Shown here in pieces: positions 8,471 through 19,495 of a DNA stretch of 64,000 nucleotides; within the stretch, counting starts at the first letter, position 1; each line of letters opens with the position of its first letter. A program made the translations under genes and the position numbers. Below the pieces are notes generated by a model. It worked only from the letters and a program-made list of their open reading frames with translations. It was not told the DNA's origin and did no database searches. Source of the DNA: Staphylococcus sp. IVB6181 (GTDB lineage Bacteria > Bacillota > Bacilli > Staphylococcales > Staphylococcaceae); the NCBI RefSeq assembly GCF_025561445.1, contig NZ_CP095096.1, positions 1,963,822 through 2,027,821 on the forward strand, given 5' to 3'.

Positions 8471-9273
8471 GATCTGCGCCCTCCCTCGTTGCCTGATTTC
8501 GTGATGACTAAAACGAATGCCATAAAGACAATTAAAGCAATCGCAATGGTAGAACCCATGCCATAGTTTTGTATCACCAGAAATTGTTCTTCTATCGATG
8601 TCCCGATATTGATGACTTTATTACCTGCAATCAAGCGTGTAATCATGAATAATGAAAGTGCAGGAATAAATGTGACTTGTATACCAGATAATACCCCTGC
8701 TTTCGTCAAAGGCAAAATCACTTTGCGCAATGTAATCCACTTATTCGCTCCTAAATCAGTAGAAGCTTGAAGCAGATTATCAGGGATTGATTTCATACTG
8801 TTGAATATCGGCAAGATCATAAATGGAATGTAAATATAACTTGCTACAATAATAAAGGCAGCTGCAGTAAATAATAATTCTATTTTCGGAAGATGCATCA
8901 CACCTAATATTTGATTGATAATACCATCATGACTGAAAATCCCGATAAATGCATACGTCTTGAGCAGTAAATTAATCCAAGTCGGTATGATTAAGATCAG
9001 TATCCATAAATTTTGATGGGCTGATTGACGAATAAAATAAGCCGCAGGATAACTGATTATCAATGTGACAAGCGTAATCACTGCCGCATAGAAAATAGAG
9101 ATTCCCATCATCTTCAAATAACGCAGACTGAATATTTGCTGATAATTGCTGAAACTGAAATGCCCATGAATATCTAAAAATGAAAAATAGACTAATAAAA
9201 TGACTGGAATGATAATAAACCCAACCATCCAAATCAAATACGGCACAAATAAAAATTTATTTAATTTTGTCAT
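8467..9273 (-). CDS. potB: Spermidine/putrescine ABC transporter permease PotB
   Basis: The other permease of the importer; 268 residues with six hydrophobic segments. The EAA-type coupling loop reads ASTDLGANKWITLRKVILP near residue 170. It begins three bases after the potA stop and overlaps potC. It acts in the plasma membrane with PotC, receiving polyamine from PotD. Confidence 0.92.
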   Translation of the reverse strand: MTKLNKFLFVPYLIWMVGFIIIPVILLVYFSFLDIHGHFSFSNYQQIFSLRYLKMMGISIFYAAVITLVTLIISYPAAYFIRQSAHQNLWILILIIPTWINLLLKTYAFIGIFSHDGIINQILGVMHLPKIELLFTAAAFIIVASYIYIPFMILPIFNSMKSIPDNLLQASTDLGANKWITLRKVILPLTKAGVLSGIQVTFIPALSLFMITRLIAGNKVINIGTSIEEQFLVIQNYGMGSTIAIALIVFMAFVLVITKSGNEGGRRS

Positions 9274-9276
9274 CAG

Positions 9277-10356
9277 CTAGCCCTCATAGCTTTCAATACG
9301 TTTGTCAAATTCTGCTTCCGTTTCACCCGGCACCATAATATGAATCGCATCAGGTTCAAAGTATAAGCCGACAGCCGCACCTGTTTGTGCTTTCTTTGTC
9401 GATTGAATCATCCATGCATAGCCTTCTTTATCTCGACAATTGATTTCATAATGCACACCTCTAAAGAGCATTGATTCGACGACCGCTTCAAACAGCCCCT
9501 CGCTTGGCGCTGTAATCGAGATATCTTCCGGACGAATCACAACTTCTATCTTTTGTCCTTTAGGAATACCCATATCCACACACTCTATCTCTTTATCATA
9601 GATATTAACCACACGATCCTTCACCATTGTACCTTCAATAATATTTGATTCGCCGATAAAATCAGCCACAAAACGATTTACAGGTTCGTCATAGATATTT
9701 AACGGTGTATCCAGCTGTTGAATTTTGCCGTCTTTAATCACCGCAATATAGTCGCTTAAAGCCAGTGCTTCTTCTTGGTCATGAGTCACAAATATAAATG
9801 TAATCCCCAAGCGCTTCTGCAAGGCACGCAATTCATACTGCATCTCTGTACGCAGCTTTAAATCTAAGGCTGATAGTGATTCATCCAACAATAATATTTT
9901 TGGTTCATTGACCAATGCACGGGCAATGGCTACACGTTGTTTCTGTCCGCCGCTCATTTCATCTATCGTACGCTGATCATAACCTTCTAATTTAACCAGT
10001 TTTAATGCTTCAGTTACTTTTTCTTTAATTTTAGCTGGTTTGACTTTCTTGATTTTTAATCCGAACGCCACATTTTCAAAGACATTTAAATGCGGAAATA
10101 AGGCATAGTCTTGAAAGACAGTATTGACTTGGCGCTGATTGGCTGGGATTTTATTTAGTACTTTGTCTCCATATGCGATTTCACCGGAATCCGCTTGTTC
10201 AAAACCGCCGATGATTTTTAAAATCGTTGTTTTGCCGCAGCCGGAAGGCCCTAGCAATGTATAGAATTTTCCTTGTTCGAAATCAATCGAAATATTTTTT
10301 AATATAGGTTGTCCATCATATTGTTTATTCACTCCTGATAAAGATAATATCGGCAT
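9277..10356 (-). CDS. potA: Spermidine/putrescine ABC transporter ATP-binding protein PotA
   Basis: ATPase of the polyamine importer; 359 residues. Walker [10 protein letters not shown] (near residue 37), signature MSGGQKQR, Walker [13 protein letters not shown] and switch histidine in FVTHDQEE are all intact. The C-terminal 120 residues form the TOBE-type regulatory domain found in PotA. The first gene of the transporter block, 13 bases downstream of an XRE-cupin regulator that probably controls the unit. A good AGGAGGA precedes the ATG. Confidence 0.95.
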   Translation of the reverse strand: MPILSLSGVNKQYDGQPILKNISIDFEQGKFYTLLGPSGCGKTTILKIIGGFEQADSGEIAYGDKVLNKIPANQRQVNTVFQDYALFPHLNVFENVAFGLKIKKVKPAKIKEKVTEALKLVKLEGYDQRTIDEMSGGQKQRVAIARALVNEPKILLLDESLSALDLKLRTEMQYELRALQKRLGITFIFVTHDQEEALALSDYIAVIKDGKIQQLDTPLNIYDEPVNRFVADFIGESNIIEGTMVKDRVVNIYDKEIECVDMGIPKGQKIEVVIRPEDISITAPSEGLFEAVVESMLFRGVHYEINCRDKEGYAWMIQSTKKAQTGAAVGLYFEPDAIHIMVPGETEAEFDKRIESYEG

Positions 10357-10369
10357 TCGTTTTTTCCTC

Positions 10370-10909
10370 CTATAAATACGATGCGGTCGCCACTATCATG
10401 GCTTTCACTTCAGATTGGGTTGTGTTAGACAGCTGGTGTTTTTCATGTGCTTTAAAGTAGAGTGCATCTCCTTTTTTGGCATGATACACTGTTTCGCCTA
10501 ACGTTAATGTCAGTTCACCTTTTAAACAGTACACAAAAGTATCAGAGTCAGATGGCTTGAATGCCTTATAGGCTGTTTGCGGACGCAAAGTCAAAATCAA
10601 AGGTTCCATTTCAAAGTCATTCGATCTTGCGACCGGCCAATTTAAAATATAACCGTCATCATATTCATCATAGACTGCTTGTTCCGCTTTAGGGTACAGT
10701 ACTTTTTCTTGTTCTTCTCCTTTAAAGAAACGTTCTGGTGTCGTGCCTAACACTTCCAGCAGCTGCAAAAAGGTTTCCATACTGGGAGATGACTGTCCGC
10801 TTTCAATTTGCGAAATATAGCCTTTTGACAAATCCGTACGTTCTGCTAATTCTTCTTGCGTCAATCGTTTTATCTTTCGCAGATTGCGCAAATTCAATCC
10901 AATATCCAT
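10370..10909 (-). CDS. XRE-family regulator with C-terminal cupin domain
   Basis: A 179-residue regulator: N-terminal helix-turn-helix (residues 5-60, with [23 protein letters not shown] split over helices 2-3) and a C-terminal cupin (about 110-178). This layout is that of PuuR-like regulators of polyamine genes. It is the first gene of the potABCD unit, which supports polyamine sensing; that is inference. I chose the ATG at 10909: AGAGGA lies just upstream, whereas an in-frame TTG at 10924 overlaps that site. A large inverted repeat lies before it. Confidence 0.85.
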   Translation of the reverse strand: MDIGLNLRNLRKIKRLTQEELAERTDLSKGYISQIESGQSSPSMETFLQLLEVLGTTPERFFKGEEQEKVLYPKAEQAVYDEYDDGYILNWPVARSNDFEMEPLILTLRPQTAYKAFKPSDSDTFVYCLKGELTLTLGETVYHAKKGDALYFKAHEKHQLSNTTQSEVKAMIVATASYL

Positions 10910-10950
10910 ACTGCTTCCTCTCAATCGTCTTCATTTGTGCATAAAAAAAG

Positions 10951-11017
10951 CACAGTCCTGTTTAGTATTAGTAAACATTTTGTTTAATGCTTACTAAAAA
11001 TAACAGAACTGAGCGTG
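10951..11017 (-). terminator. Long hairpin between UPF0223 gene and XRE-pot operon
   Basis: Imperfect arms of about 22 bases (CACAGTCCTGTTTAGTATTAGTAAA against TTACTAAAAATAACAGAACTGAGCGTG) end on the minus strand in seven T. It reads as the terminator of the UPF0223 gene. The inner TTAGTAAAC/GTTTA...TTACTAA repeats could also serve as an operator for the regulator that follows. Confidence 0.6.
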
Positions 11018-11032
11018 ATTTACAATATAAAT

Positions 11033-11308
11033 TTAAGCGTCGGCACTAAATTTTTTTCGTGTCTCATCATTCTTGATTCTTTTGACTGCTTGATAGCTGT
11101 TATAGCCGCTGCGTTGTTCAAAATCATCTAAAATATTCTTTTCATCTGCTTTGCCGGGAATCACTTTTTTAAAGTTGCGATAGTCATTCATAAACTCATC
11201 GCGATCAACTTCTCTTTCATAATAGTCTTCAACACGATTGAAAAAGTGAATGACATCGACCATCTCATCTTGAGACCAATCCACATCAATAGGGTATTGA
11301 TATTCCAT
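11033..11308 (-). CDS. UPF0223 family protein (YktA-like)
   Basis: A 91-residue cytosolic protein starting MEYQYPIDVDWSQDEM, matching the UPF0223 family (B. subtilis YktA). It is short, acidic in the first half, with no membrane segment. Function unknown. It lies between the pdh operon and the pot operon on the same strand, with hairpins on both sides, so it is probably a single-gene unit. An AGGAGGAA stretch precedes the ATG. Confidence 0.8.
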   Translation of the reverse strand: MEYQYPIDVDWSQDEMVDVIHFFNRVEDYYEREVDRDEFMNDYRNFKKVIPGKADEKNILDDFEQRSGYNSYQAVKRIKNDETRKKFSADA

Positions 11309-11378
11309 TTCTGTGTTCCTCCTATCTAATTGAATTCACAAATATTATAACATGCAAGAAATCCTGAAACGTAAAAAA

Positions 11379-11402
11379 ACCGCCGAGCTTGAGCCCGACG
11401 GT
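11379..11402 (-). terminator. Terminator of the pdh operon
   Basis: GC-rich stem ACCGCCGAGC-TT-GAGCCCGACGGT; on the minus strand it is followed by TTTTTTTAC. It lies about 32 bases after the pdhD stop. Confidence 0.85.
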
Positions 11403-11434
11403 CTGTTATATGCTTAATCTAATGTTGGGTTGTA

Positions 11435-12841
11435 TTACATAGTGTGGATTGGTAATCCGATTGCTTTTTCAGCAGCTTCCATAGTCATTTCACCTAAAGT
11501 TGGGTGAGCATGAACTGTTAATGCGATATCTTCAGCATTCATACCAGATTCAATTGCTAAACCTAATTCAGAGATGATGTCAGAAGCACCTGCACCTACA
11601 ACTTGTGCACCTACTAATGTGTCATCTTCTTTAAGAGTAATCAATTTAACGAATCCAGTTGTATCGTTTAATGATAAAGCACGGCCGTTTGCTGCGTAAG
11701 GGAATTTAGAAGCTTTGTATTCTAAACCTTCTTCTTTCGCTTGCGCTTCAGTGTAACCTACTTGTGCTAATTCTGGTTCAGTGAAGCATACTGCAGGCAT
11801 ACCGATGTAGTCTACTGCAGATTTTTCGCCTGAGATTGCTTCAGCAGCAATTTTACCTTCATAGCTTGCTTTGTGTGCAAGTGGTAAACCAGGAACGATG
11901 TCGCCGATAGCGTAGATGTTGTCAGCTGATGTACGGCTTTGTTCGTCAACTTCTAATAAGCCGCGTTCGCCGAATTTAAGGCCAAGTTCTTCAAGACCCA
12001 TTTCATCAGTGTTTGGACGACGACCTACTGTTACTAATACGTAGTCAGCTTCGATTGTTTTTTCTTCGCCTTTTGCTTCGTAAGTAACTTTAACGCCGTT
12101 TTCAGTTTCTTCAGCAGATTTAGCCATCGCTTGAGTAACGATTTCCATGCCTTTTTCTTTCATTTTTTTCTTAACAGGTTGCGTCATTTGTTTTTCGAAG
12201 CCGCCTAAGATATCTTTAGCACCTTCTAAAATTGTAACTTCTGTACCGAAGTTCGCAAATGCTGTACCTAATTCAGAACCAATGTAACCGCCGCCTACAA
12301 CTACTAATTTCTCAGGCGCTTCTTGTAAGTTTAAAGCACCAGTTGAGTCGATTACGCGCTCACCGAATTTGAAATTAGGAATTTCGATCGGTCTAGAACC
12401 AGTTGCGATGATTGCGTTTTTGAAGTTGTAAGTTTGAGCACTTTTTTCGTCCATTACACGTAAGCTGTTTTTGTCATGGAAGTAAGCTTCACCTTTAACA
12501 ATTTCAACTTTGTGACCTTTTAATAAGCCTTCAACGCCGCCTGTTAATTTGTTAACAACAGACTTTTTGAATTCTTGAACTTTTTCATATTTAAGTTCAA
12601 CATCTTTAGCGATGATACCAAGATTCTCAGAGTTTTTAGATTCTTGGAATACGTGTGATACGTGTAATAATGCTTTAGATGGGATACATCCTACGTTCAG
12701 ACATACACCGCCTAATTCGCCTTTCTCAACGATTGTAACTTTTTGTCCCATTTGTGCTGCACGAATTGCTGCAACATAACCCCCAGGACCTGCTCCGATT
12801 ACAATAGTATCTGTTTCAATTGGAAAATCACCAACTACCAT
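11435..12841 (-). CDS. pdhD: Dihydrolipoamide dehydrogenase (E3) PdhD
   Basis: FAD enzyme that reoxidises dihydrolipoyl groups of the pyruvate dehydrogenase complex and reduces NAD+. The 468 residues show the FAD motif [10 protein letters not shown], the redox disulfide [13 protein letters not shown], the NAD motif [10 protein letters not shown], the second FAD motif IYAIGD and the C-terminal HAHPTLGE active-site histidine/glutamate. Starts three bases after pdhC with GGAGGGG overlapping the pdhC end. Last gene of the operon. Confidence 0.97.
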   Translation of the reverse strand: MVVGDFPIETDTIVIGAGPGGYVAAIRAAQMGQKVTIVEKGELGGVCLNVGCIPSKALLHVSHVFQESKNSENLGIIAKDVELKYEKVQEFKKSVVNKLTGGVEGLLKGHKVEIVKGEAYFHDKNSLRVMDEKSAQTYNFKNAIIATGSRPIEIPNFKFGERVIDSTGALNLQEAPEKLVVVGGGYIGSELGTAFANFGTEVTILEGAKDILGGFEKQMTQPVKKKMKEKGMEIVTQAMAKSAEETENGVKVTYEAKGEEKTIEADYVLVTVGRRPNTDEMGLEELGLKFGERGLLEVDEQSRTSADNIYAIGDIVPGLPLAHKASYEGKIAAEAISGEKSAVDYIGMPAVCFTEPELAQVGYTEAQAKEEGLEYKASKFPYAANGRALSLNDTTGFVKLITLKEDDTLVGAQVVGAGASDIISELGLAIESGMNAEDIALTVHAHPTLGEMTMEAAEKAIGLPIHTM

Positions 12842-12844
12842 GTT

Positions 12845-14176
12845 TTACCCCTCCATTAATAATAATTCTGGATTATTTAATAAACGTTTGATGTGGTTCA
12901 TTGCGTTTTGACCAGTAGCACCGTCAATTTGTCTATGGTCAAAGCTTAATGATAATGCTAATACAGGCGCTGCTACAATTTCTCCATCCTTAACAATTGG
13001 TTTTTGAGCGATACGGCCGATACCTAAGATAGCCACTTCAGGGTGGTTAATTACAGGTGTGAACCATTGACCGCCTGCAGAACCGATGTTACTAATTGTG
13101 CATGAAGCACCTTTCATTTCGTCAGAAGTTAATTTACCGTCGCGTGCTTTAACAGCAAGCTCATTAATTTCATCTGAAATTTCGAACATTGATTTGCGAT
13201 CAGCATGTTTAACAACAGGAACTAATAGACCGCGGTCTGTATCAGCAGCAATACCGATGTTCCAGTAATGTTTATGAACTACTTCACCGTTTGCATCATC
13301 AAATTCAGTATTTAATGCTGGGTATTTCTTAAGTGCTGAAACTAATGCTTTAACAACGTAAGGTAAGAATGTTAATTTAGTACCTTGTTCCGCAGCAATT
13401 TCTTTGAATTTCTTACGGTGATCCCATAATGCTTGAACTTCTACTTCGTCCATCAATGTTACGTGAGGCGCAGTATGTTTAGAGTTAACCATTGCTTTCG
13501 CAATTGCTTTACGCATTGCAGGGATTTTTTCGCGTGTTTCTGGATATTCGCCTTCAGCTGATACAGGTGCTGATGCAGCTTCTTGTGCTGGTGCTGCTTC
13601 AGATGCTGTTTCAGTTGATTCAGCACTTGGAGCATCTCCGCTTAAGTAAGCTTCAACGTCAGCTTTAGTGATACGGCCGTTTTTGCCAGTACCTTGAACA
13701 GCTTTGATGTTTACATCGTTTTCACGAGCAAATTTACGTACAGAAGGCATAGCTTTAACTCTTCTGTTTTCATCTACTTCTTCTTCAGATGAAGCTGATC
13801 TTTCAAAATGGTCAGAACCTTCTTCTGAAACAGAAGCTGCTTGTTCTTTAGTTTCTTCTTGACCAGCATCGCCGGCTTTGTCTTCTTCAGCATCGCCTTC
13901 ATGGCTGTGTCCGCCTTTGAATGACATTTCTTCTGCATCTGGTGAATCGATTTTGATAATTGTATCGCCGACTACTGCTACAGTACCTTCGTCTACTACA
14001 ACTTCTTCAATTGTTCCTGAAACTGGAGAAGGGATTTCTACTACAGATTTGTCGTTTTGAACCTCACATAGAATATCGTCTTCTTCAATTTTGTCTCCAG
14101 CTTTAACAAACCACTTTACAATTTCACCTTCGTGGATACCTTCACCAATATCGGGTAATTTAAATTCAAATGCCAC
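12845..14176 (-). CDS. pdhC: Dihydrolipoamide acetyltransferase (E2) PdhC
   Basis: Core of the pyruvate dehydrogenase complex, transferring acetyl to CoA. The 443 residues have one lipoyl domain (1-75; the lipoylated lysine lies in QNDKSVVEI), a Glu/Ala-rich linker, the E1/E3-binding domain (about 135-170, [14 protein letters not shown]), a second Ala/Pro linker, and the catalytic domain with the [10 protein letters not shown] active-site motif near the C-terminus. AGGAGG precedes the ATG. An unusually long gap of about 350 bases separates it from pdhB. Confidence 0.96.
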   Translation of the reverse strand: MAFEFKLPDIGEGIHEGEIVKWFVKAGDKIEEDDILCEVQNDKSVVEIPSPVSGTIEEVVVDEGTVAVVGDTIIKIDSPDAEEMSFKGGHSHEGDAEEDKAGDAGQEETKEQAASVSEEGSDHFERSASSEEEVDENRRVKAMPSVRKFARENDVNIKAVQGTGKNGRITKADVEAYLSGDAPSAESTETASEAAPAQEAASAPVSAEGEYPETREKIPAMRKAIAKAMVNSKHTAPHVTLMDEVEVQALWDHRKKFKEIAAEQGTKLTFLPYVVKALVSALKKYPALNTEFDDANGEVVHKHYWNIGIAADTDRGLLVPVVKHADRKSMFEISDEINELAVKARDGKLTSDEMKGASCTISNIGSAGGQWFTPVINHPEVAILGIGRIAQKPIVKDGEIVAAPVLALSLSFDHRQIDGATGQNAMNHIKRLLNNPELLLMEG

Positions 14177-14527
14177 GTTCTTGTCCTCCTAAAAGTCATT
14201 TTAAGTCACATAAACCAAGACAAAACTGCTAGATTGAAACAAAAATGTCTACATTCGAGTTAAAACCCTAGAGACGACAGGTTTGCTGAAATCTAATCAA
14301 TATATTGTTCTAGTTTATATTTTGACATAAAAGTTGATTTCGTTTCAACGAAATAATATCTTCAAAAATTTATACTAACTTGTAGACAAATCATTTGCCC
14401 CTGCCTATTTCAATGACCAAGCAAGAGCAAATAATACTGTCTGGCTTACTAGGTAGTAAAACGCTTACTTCATATCTACCCAAAAGCCCGTCTGAATATG
14501 CCGACTTGTTCGCGCAATTTTAAACAA
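14177..14527. other. Long spacer between pdhB and pdhC
   Basis: 351 bases without a gene inside an otherwise tight operon. It contains an 18-base palindrome ATTTCGTTTCAACGAAAT (14337-14354) and TTACTAGGTAGTAA (14448-14461), another near-palindrome. No clear terminator with a T-run and no convincing -35/-10 pair was found. It may hold an internal promoter or processing site. Confidence 0.5.
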
Positions 14528-15505
14528 TTAGAAGTTTAAAGTCGCTTTAGCTTTTTCAACGATGTCGTTTTTGTTTGGCAACCAAACGTTTTCCGCTTCA
14601 GTGAACGGATAAACAGTGTCAGCTGCTGCTACACGAGCAATCGGAGCTTCTAATGAAAGGATTGTGCGTTCTGAAAGTTCAGCAACTACTTGCGCACCTA
14701 CACCAGCTTGGCGTTGTGCTTCTTGAACCATCACTGCACGGCCTGTTTTTTCAACTGAAGCTACTAAAGTGTCAAAGTCGATCGGTTGTACTGTACGTAA
14801 GTCGATAACTTCTGCAGATACACCGTCTTTTTCAAGGTCTTCCGCTGCTTTTAATGCTTCTTGAACCATAGCGCCGTACGCGATTAATGTAATGTCGTTA
14901 CCTTCGCGTTTAACTTTTGCTTTGCCAAGTTCAATTTCATATTCCTCTTCAGGAACTTCTTCACGGAATGAACGGTATAATTTCATGTGTTCTAAATAAA
15001 CAACAGGGTCGTTGCTTCTGATTGCAGAAATTAATAATCCTTTTGCATCATATGGGTTTGATGGGATAACTACAGTTAATCCTGGAGATTGTGCCAAGAT
15101 ACCTTCTAAGTTATCTGCGTGTAATTCAGGTGTATGCACACCGCCGCCGAATGGTGCACGGATTGTAACTGGTGCTTCTTTTGTGTTGCCTGAACGGAAT
15201 CTTGTACGAGCGATTTGACCTGCAACAGAGTCAAATACTTCGAATACGAATCCTAAGAATTGGATTTCCATTACTGGACGGTAACCTTCAACAGTTAATC
15301 CAAGTGCTAAACCGCCGATTCCTGATTCAGCAAGCGGAGTATCGAATACTCGATCTTCACCGAATTCTTTTTGTAAACCTTCCGTTACACGGAATACACC
15401 ACCGTTAACACCAACATCTTCACCAAAAAGCAAAACATTTTCGTCGTTTTGAAGTTCAGTTTTAAGTGCGTTGTTAATCGCTTGTACCATTGTCATTTGT
15501 GCCAT
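14528..15505 (-). CDS. pdhB: Pyruvate dehydrogenase E1 beta subunit PdhB
   Basis: Beta subunit of the thiamine-diphosphate E1 that decarboxylates pyruvate and acetylates lipoyl groups on PdhC. 325 residues, normal length. Conserved stretches include [34 protein letters not shown] and [14 protein letters not shown], with the transketolase C-terminal domain after residue 190. Starts three bases after the pdhA stop, so it is coupled to it. Confidence 0.97.
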   Translation of the reverse strand: MAQMTMVQAINNALKTELQNDENVLLFGEDVGVNGGVFRVTEGLQKEFGEDRVFDTPLAESGIGGLALGLTVEGYRPVMEIQFLGFVFEVFDSVAGQIARTRFRSGNTKEAPVTIRAPFGGGVHTPELHADNLEGILAQSPGLTVVIPSNPYDAKGLLISAIRSNDPVVYLEHMKLYRSFREEVPEEEYEIELGKAKVKREGNDITLIAYGAMVQEALKAAEDLEKDGVSAEVIDLRTVQPIDFDTLVASVEKTGRAVMVQEAQRQAGVGAQVVAELSERTILSLEAPIARVAAADTVYPFTEAENVWLPNKNDIVEKAKATLNF

Positions 15506-15508
15506 GGC

Positions 15509-16621
<1,113 letters not shown>

Positions 16622-16674
16622 TCAATTCACCATACCTTTCCCGTATAATAGAAAATTCATTTCATCCATAAATT

Positions 16675-16703
16675 AGTATATCATACATTATTAAAACTGT
16701 TAA
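16675..16703 (-). promoter_or_regulatory. pdhA promoter (sigma-A type)
   Basis: On the minus strand TTAACA (16698-16703), a 17-base spacer, then TATACT (16675-16680), about 50 bases before the pdhA ATG. Confidence 0.7.
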
Positions 16704-16738
16704 ATGAATTATAAAAGTTCTGTATCACTTGTGTTAAG

Positions 16739-16780
16739 TACAGTTATAGAACCTGTACCAGTCAAATATCTATAACTGTA
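16739..16780. repeat. Inverted repeat upstream of the pdhA promoter
   Basis: Perfect 11-bp arms TACAGTTATAG (16739-16749) and CTATAACTGTA (16770-16780). It lies between the ykyA stop and the pdhA promoter. No T-run follows on either strand, so an operator is as likely as a terminator. Confidence 0.55.
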
Positions 16781-16790
16781 CCATTGTTGT

Positions 16791-17423
16791 TTACTTAATC
16801 TGTTGTGCTGCTTCCATTTGTTTTCCGCGTTCATCACGTGTCTTGCTGTAAGCTTTGATTTTTTTGTTTACGTCTTTGTATGAATCGTCAATTGCTTTTG
16901 TTTTCTCATCAATTTGTGATTGATTTGCTTGTCCGTTTGATTTTACGATGTATTCAAATAAATCTTTTTCTTTATCTAAGCTGTTTTTATATGCTTTTGC
17001 ATAATCATCATGTGCTTTATAGTTTTTCTCAACGGCTTCATTTGTTTTTTCAATTGCTTCTTTACGTTTTTTGTTTCGAAGATCTTTTGTTTTCTTTTTA
17101 GCCTCTTCGAATTTTTTCTCAGATGCATCAAAAGCTTGTTCTTCTTTTTTGAACTCATCTTCGCGTTGATTGATATTATTAACAATTTTCTTAGATGTAT
17201 CTACTACCTTACTTGTATCTTTACCATTAATCTTCTTAGCTAAATCATTTTTTTCATTAGTAAGTTTATTCAATTTTTCGCCGACTTTTACGGCTGTATT
17301 TTCTTTTTCAACTGCTTGTTTAAGTGTCTTGTTGTACTCTTTAATGTCATGGCTGTCTGTTGTACAAGCGCCTAATAATAGAGAGGATGCAATCACTAAA
17401 CCTAATGTTTTATTAACTTTCAT
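16791..17423 (-). CDS. YkyA-type cell-wall-binding lipoprotein
   Basis: A 210-residue secreted lipoprotein. The signal peptide ends in the lipobox LLGAC (Cys about 20), so it would be diacylated and anchored outside the membrane. The rest is almost all charged, Lys/Glu-rich and predicted coiled coil, with repeated KK and EK patterns. Family YkyA, long known beside pdhA in Bacillus and staphylococci; role unproven. The 5' end is divergent from def. Confidence 0.8.
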   Translation of the reverse strand: MKVNKTLGLVIASSLLLGACTTDSHDIKEYNKTLKQAVEKENTAVKVGEKLNKLTNEKNDLAKKINGKDTSKVVDTSKKIVNNINQREDEFKKEEQAFDASEKKFEEAKKKTKDLRNKKRKEAIEKTNEAVEKNYKAHDDYAKAYKNSLDKEKDLFEYIVKSNGQANQSQIDEKTKAIDDSYKDVNKKIKAYSKTRDERGKQMEAAQQIK

Positions 17424-17547
17424 GCTTCAATATACCTCCTTGGGGATTTCAATAATGATGTTAATTAATTTTAAGCTATTTCGCAAATACTTTTCTGTTC
17501 TATCTCGATATTTTTTGTTATATTTTAAAATAAGGACGGTGTATGAC

Positions 17548-18108
17548 ATGATTACAATGAAAGATATAATTCGAGACGGACATCCAACGCTTCGTGCTAA
17601 AGCAGAAGAAGTGAAATTTCCTTTATCAGAAGAAGATCGCAATAAACTATTAGAAATGCATGAATTCTTAATCAACAGTCAAGATGACGAAATTGCACGC
17701 AAATACAAACTACGTTCAGGTGTAGGTATTGCTGCACCGCAATTGAATATTTCAAAACGTATGCTTGCTGTACACTTGCCGGATGACGGCAACGGCAAAT
17801 CTTACGAATTAATGCTGATTAACCCTAAAATTGTCAGCTACAGCGTTCAAGAAGCTTACCTTCCTACTGGCGAAGGCTGCTTAAGCGTAGATGAAGATAT
17901 TCCAGGTTTAGTGCATCGCCATAACCGAATTACTGTCAAAGCCAAAGATATCGACGGCAATGATATTAATTTACGTCTTAAAGGCTATATCGCGATTATC
18001 GTACAACATGAAATCGATCATTTAGACGGTATCATGTTTTATGATCATATTGATAAAGAAAATCCGCTTCAACCTCACGAAGATGCCATCCGTCTTTTTG
18101 ATGAATAA
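17548..18108 (+). CDS. def: Peptide deformylase
   Basis: Removes the formyl group from nascent proteins' initiator methionine. The 186-residue protein carries the three metal-site motifs: [13 protein letters not shown] and HEIDHLDG. I start at the ATG at 17548 ([13 protein letters not shown]) behind AAGGACGG; the open frame runs further upstream through the start of the divergent ykyA gene but that part is antisense shadow. Length matches the long type-II enzymes of Gram-positives. A bidirectional hairpin closes it. Confidence 0.95.
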   Translation: MITMKDIIRDGHPTLRAKAEEVKFPLSEEDRNKLLEMHEFLINSQDDEIARKYKLRSGVGIAAPQLNISKRMLAVHLPDDGNGKSYELMLINPKIVSYSVQEAYLPTGEGCLSVDEDIPGLVHRHNRITVKAKDIDGNDINLRLKGYIAIIVQHEIDHLDGIMFYDHIDKENPLQPHEDAIRLFDE

Positions 18109-18122
18109 GCAAAACCAAAATG

Positions 18123-18150
18123 AAGAGGCCCATAAAATATGCGGCCTCTT
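18123..18150. terminator. Bidirectional terminator between def and the DUF1801 gene
   Basis: AAGAGGCC (18123-18130) and GGCCTCTT (18143-18150) with T-run after; the genes on both sides converge here. Confidence 0.8.
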
Positions 18151-18162
18151 TTTGCATGCTGT

Positions 18163-18612
18163 TTAACAGATTTTGTTATTTCTTTCTTTATAATAGCGAA
18201 TCAAATCTTCAACTGTTATTTTTTCGCACAAGTCCGCAATCAAGTCATATGGAATATTTTTCGGATTCGACATCCGTACACAACTCTTTCCCATATTCAG
18301 CTTAGTCGGTACTTCTTGTTCATATCTATGGATAAACCAAGATTTTAAATCTTCATCACCGTATAATCCCATATGATACAAACCGATAAAATTTTTCTGT
18401 GCTGCTATACTCACAAAAGGCAAAGGTACATCTGGATTGCCTAAATAACCTTGAGGATAGCGTTCTAACGGTACTGCAAAAGTCGGCATACCATATTGCA
18501 TTACTGGTTGAAATCCTTTCGGCAAATGCTTTAGTATCACTTCAAACAACTGCACAAATGCAGGTCTCCGCTTTCCATCAATCTGTGCAATGTAGTCTTC
18601 TATCTCTGTCAT
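18163..18612 (-). CDS. DUF1801 domain protein (YdhG/frataxin-like fold)
   Basis: A 149-residue cytosolic protein. The segment MQYGMPTFAVP followed by KNFIGLYHMG is typical of DUF1801. Some members, such as B. subtilis Fra (YdhG), act as iron chaperones; others are uncharacterised, so the role here is open. It converges with def, and another small minus-strand gene lies just upstream, spaced about 18 bases, possibly cotranscribed. Confidence 0.75.
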   Translation of the reverse strand: MTEIEDYIAQIDGKRRPAFVQLFEVILKHLPKGFQPVMQYGMPTFAVPLERYPQGYLGNPDVPLPFVSIAAQKNFIGLYHMGLYGDEDLKSWFIHRYEQEVPTKLNMGKSCVRMSNPKNIPYDLIADLCEKITVEDLIRYYKERNNKIC

Positions 18613-18630
18613 CCCATCGCTCCTTAAATA

Positions 18631-18903
18631 TTAAATAAATACATCTTTTCGTAATTGATACCTTACATTTAATTCATCCAATCCTTTTGTGAGGGATTGC
18701 ATCATTGATTCATCTACCCATTCCGGATCATGATGATGTCTGATAAAGTGCTGATTGCCAGAAACATTATCAACAACTTGACGATATTCGAAGAACACCA
18801 GAATTTCTTTTCCGCGTTTTTCAAATACTATCCCTTTTAAAATCTTGTCTTTTCTTTCTTTTTCCCTTTTTACATCTTCAAGAATACGTTTTGTATTACT
18901 CAT
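18631..18903 (-). CDS. Small conserved hypothetical protein, 90 residues
   Basis: No family recognised. A soluble protein with a basic, helical N-terminus (NTKRILEDVKREKERKDK) and a beta-rich middle (GIVFEKRGKEILVFFEYRQV), with a HHHD motif near residue 60. I chose the ATG at 18903 because GTGAGG lies just before it; an ATG at 18933 has no ribosome site. Precedes the DUF1801 gene on the same strand. Confidence 0.6.
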   Translation of the reverse strand: MSNTKRILEDVKREKERKDKILKGIVFEKRGKEILVFFEYRQVVDNVSGNQHFIRHHHDPEWVDESMMQSLTKGLDELNVRYQLRKDVFI

Positions 18904-18933
18904 TGTCCTCACCCGCTTTTCAACGTTATTCAT

Positions 18934-19279
18934 TCGCGCAGCATCACATTTTCTCTTTGTTTTATTTTACCACAACCTTTTTCATGTTCCTTTCTAGAGA
19001 ACAAGGGATTATGTTTGTGCAATGAGAAGTAAAACCGCTTTATTTATTGAATTACATCATGTAAAATGAATAATAACTGTAAATGTATATAGGAAGCTAT
19101 CATACATTGCAAACAAGAACGTCATTCATAACAAACCTAGCAAACATACTGGGCAGTTAAGCTGGTATGTTGTATTTATTTTCAGATTAAACAAAATGTA
19201 CCAACTTCAAATAATGAACTAGGCTTGAATTTACTATAAATATGATTAACTGAACAAACTTAGGAGGAAATTATAAACT
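18934..19279. other. Intergenic region before rpoY
   Basis: About 345 bases without a gene between divergent units. It holds a hairpin AACATAC (19143-19149)/GTATGTT (19165-19171) of unknown role. AGGAGGA directly precedes rpoY. No promoter of high quality was identified. Confidence 0.5.
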
Positions 19280-19495
19280 ATGGCAATTTACAAAGTATTT
19301 TATCAAGACGACAAATCAGAAGTAATCGTTCGTGAGAACACACATACGATTTACGTAGAAGGCAACTCAGAAGAAGAAGTAAGAAAATATCTTAAAAACA
19401 GAAACTATAACATTGAGTTCATTACTAAATTAGAGGGCGCACATATAGAATATGAACAAAAATCACCTGATTATAAAGTGGAGCATATTCAATAA
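19280..19495 (+). CDS. rpoY: RNA polymerase epsilon subunit RpoY
   Basis: Small (71-residue) auxiliary subunit of Firmicute RNA polymerase (DUF1447 family), starting [19 protein letters not shown] precedes the ATG. Its stop TAA overlaps the rnjA ATG by one base, the arrangement usual in Bacillus and staphylococci, so RNase J1 is translationally coupled. Confidence 0.93.
   Translation: MAIYKVFYQDDKSEVIVRENTHTIYVEGNSEEEVRKYLKNRNYNIEFITKLEGAHIEYEQKSPDYKVEHIQ

Noticed and set aside
17170..17547. Upstream in-frame extension of def
   Set aside because: The extension is antisense to ykyA and has no def similarity; AAGGACGG points to the ATG at 17548.
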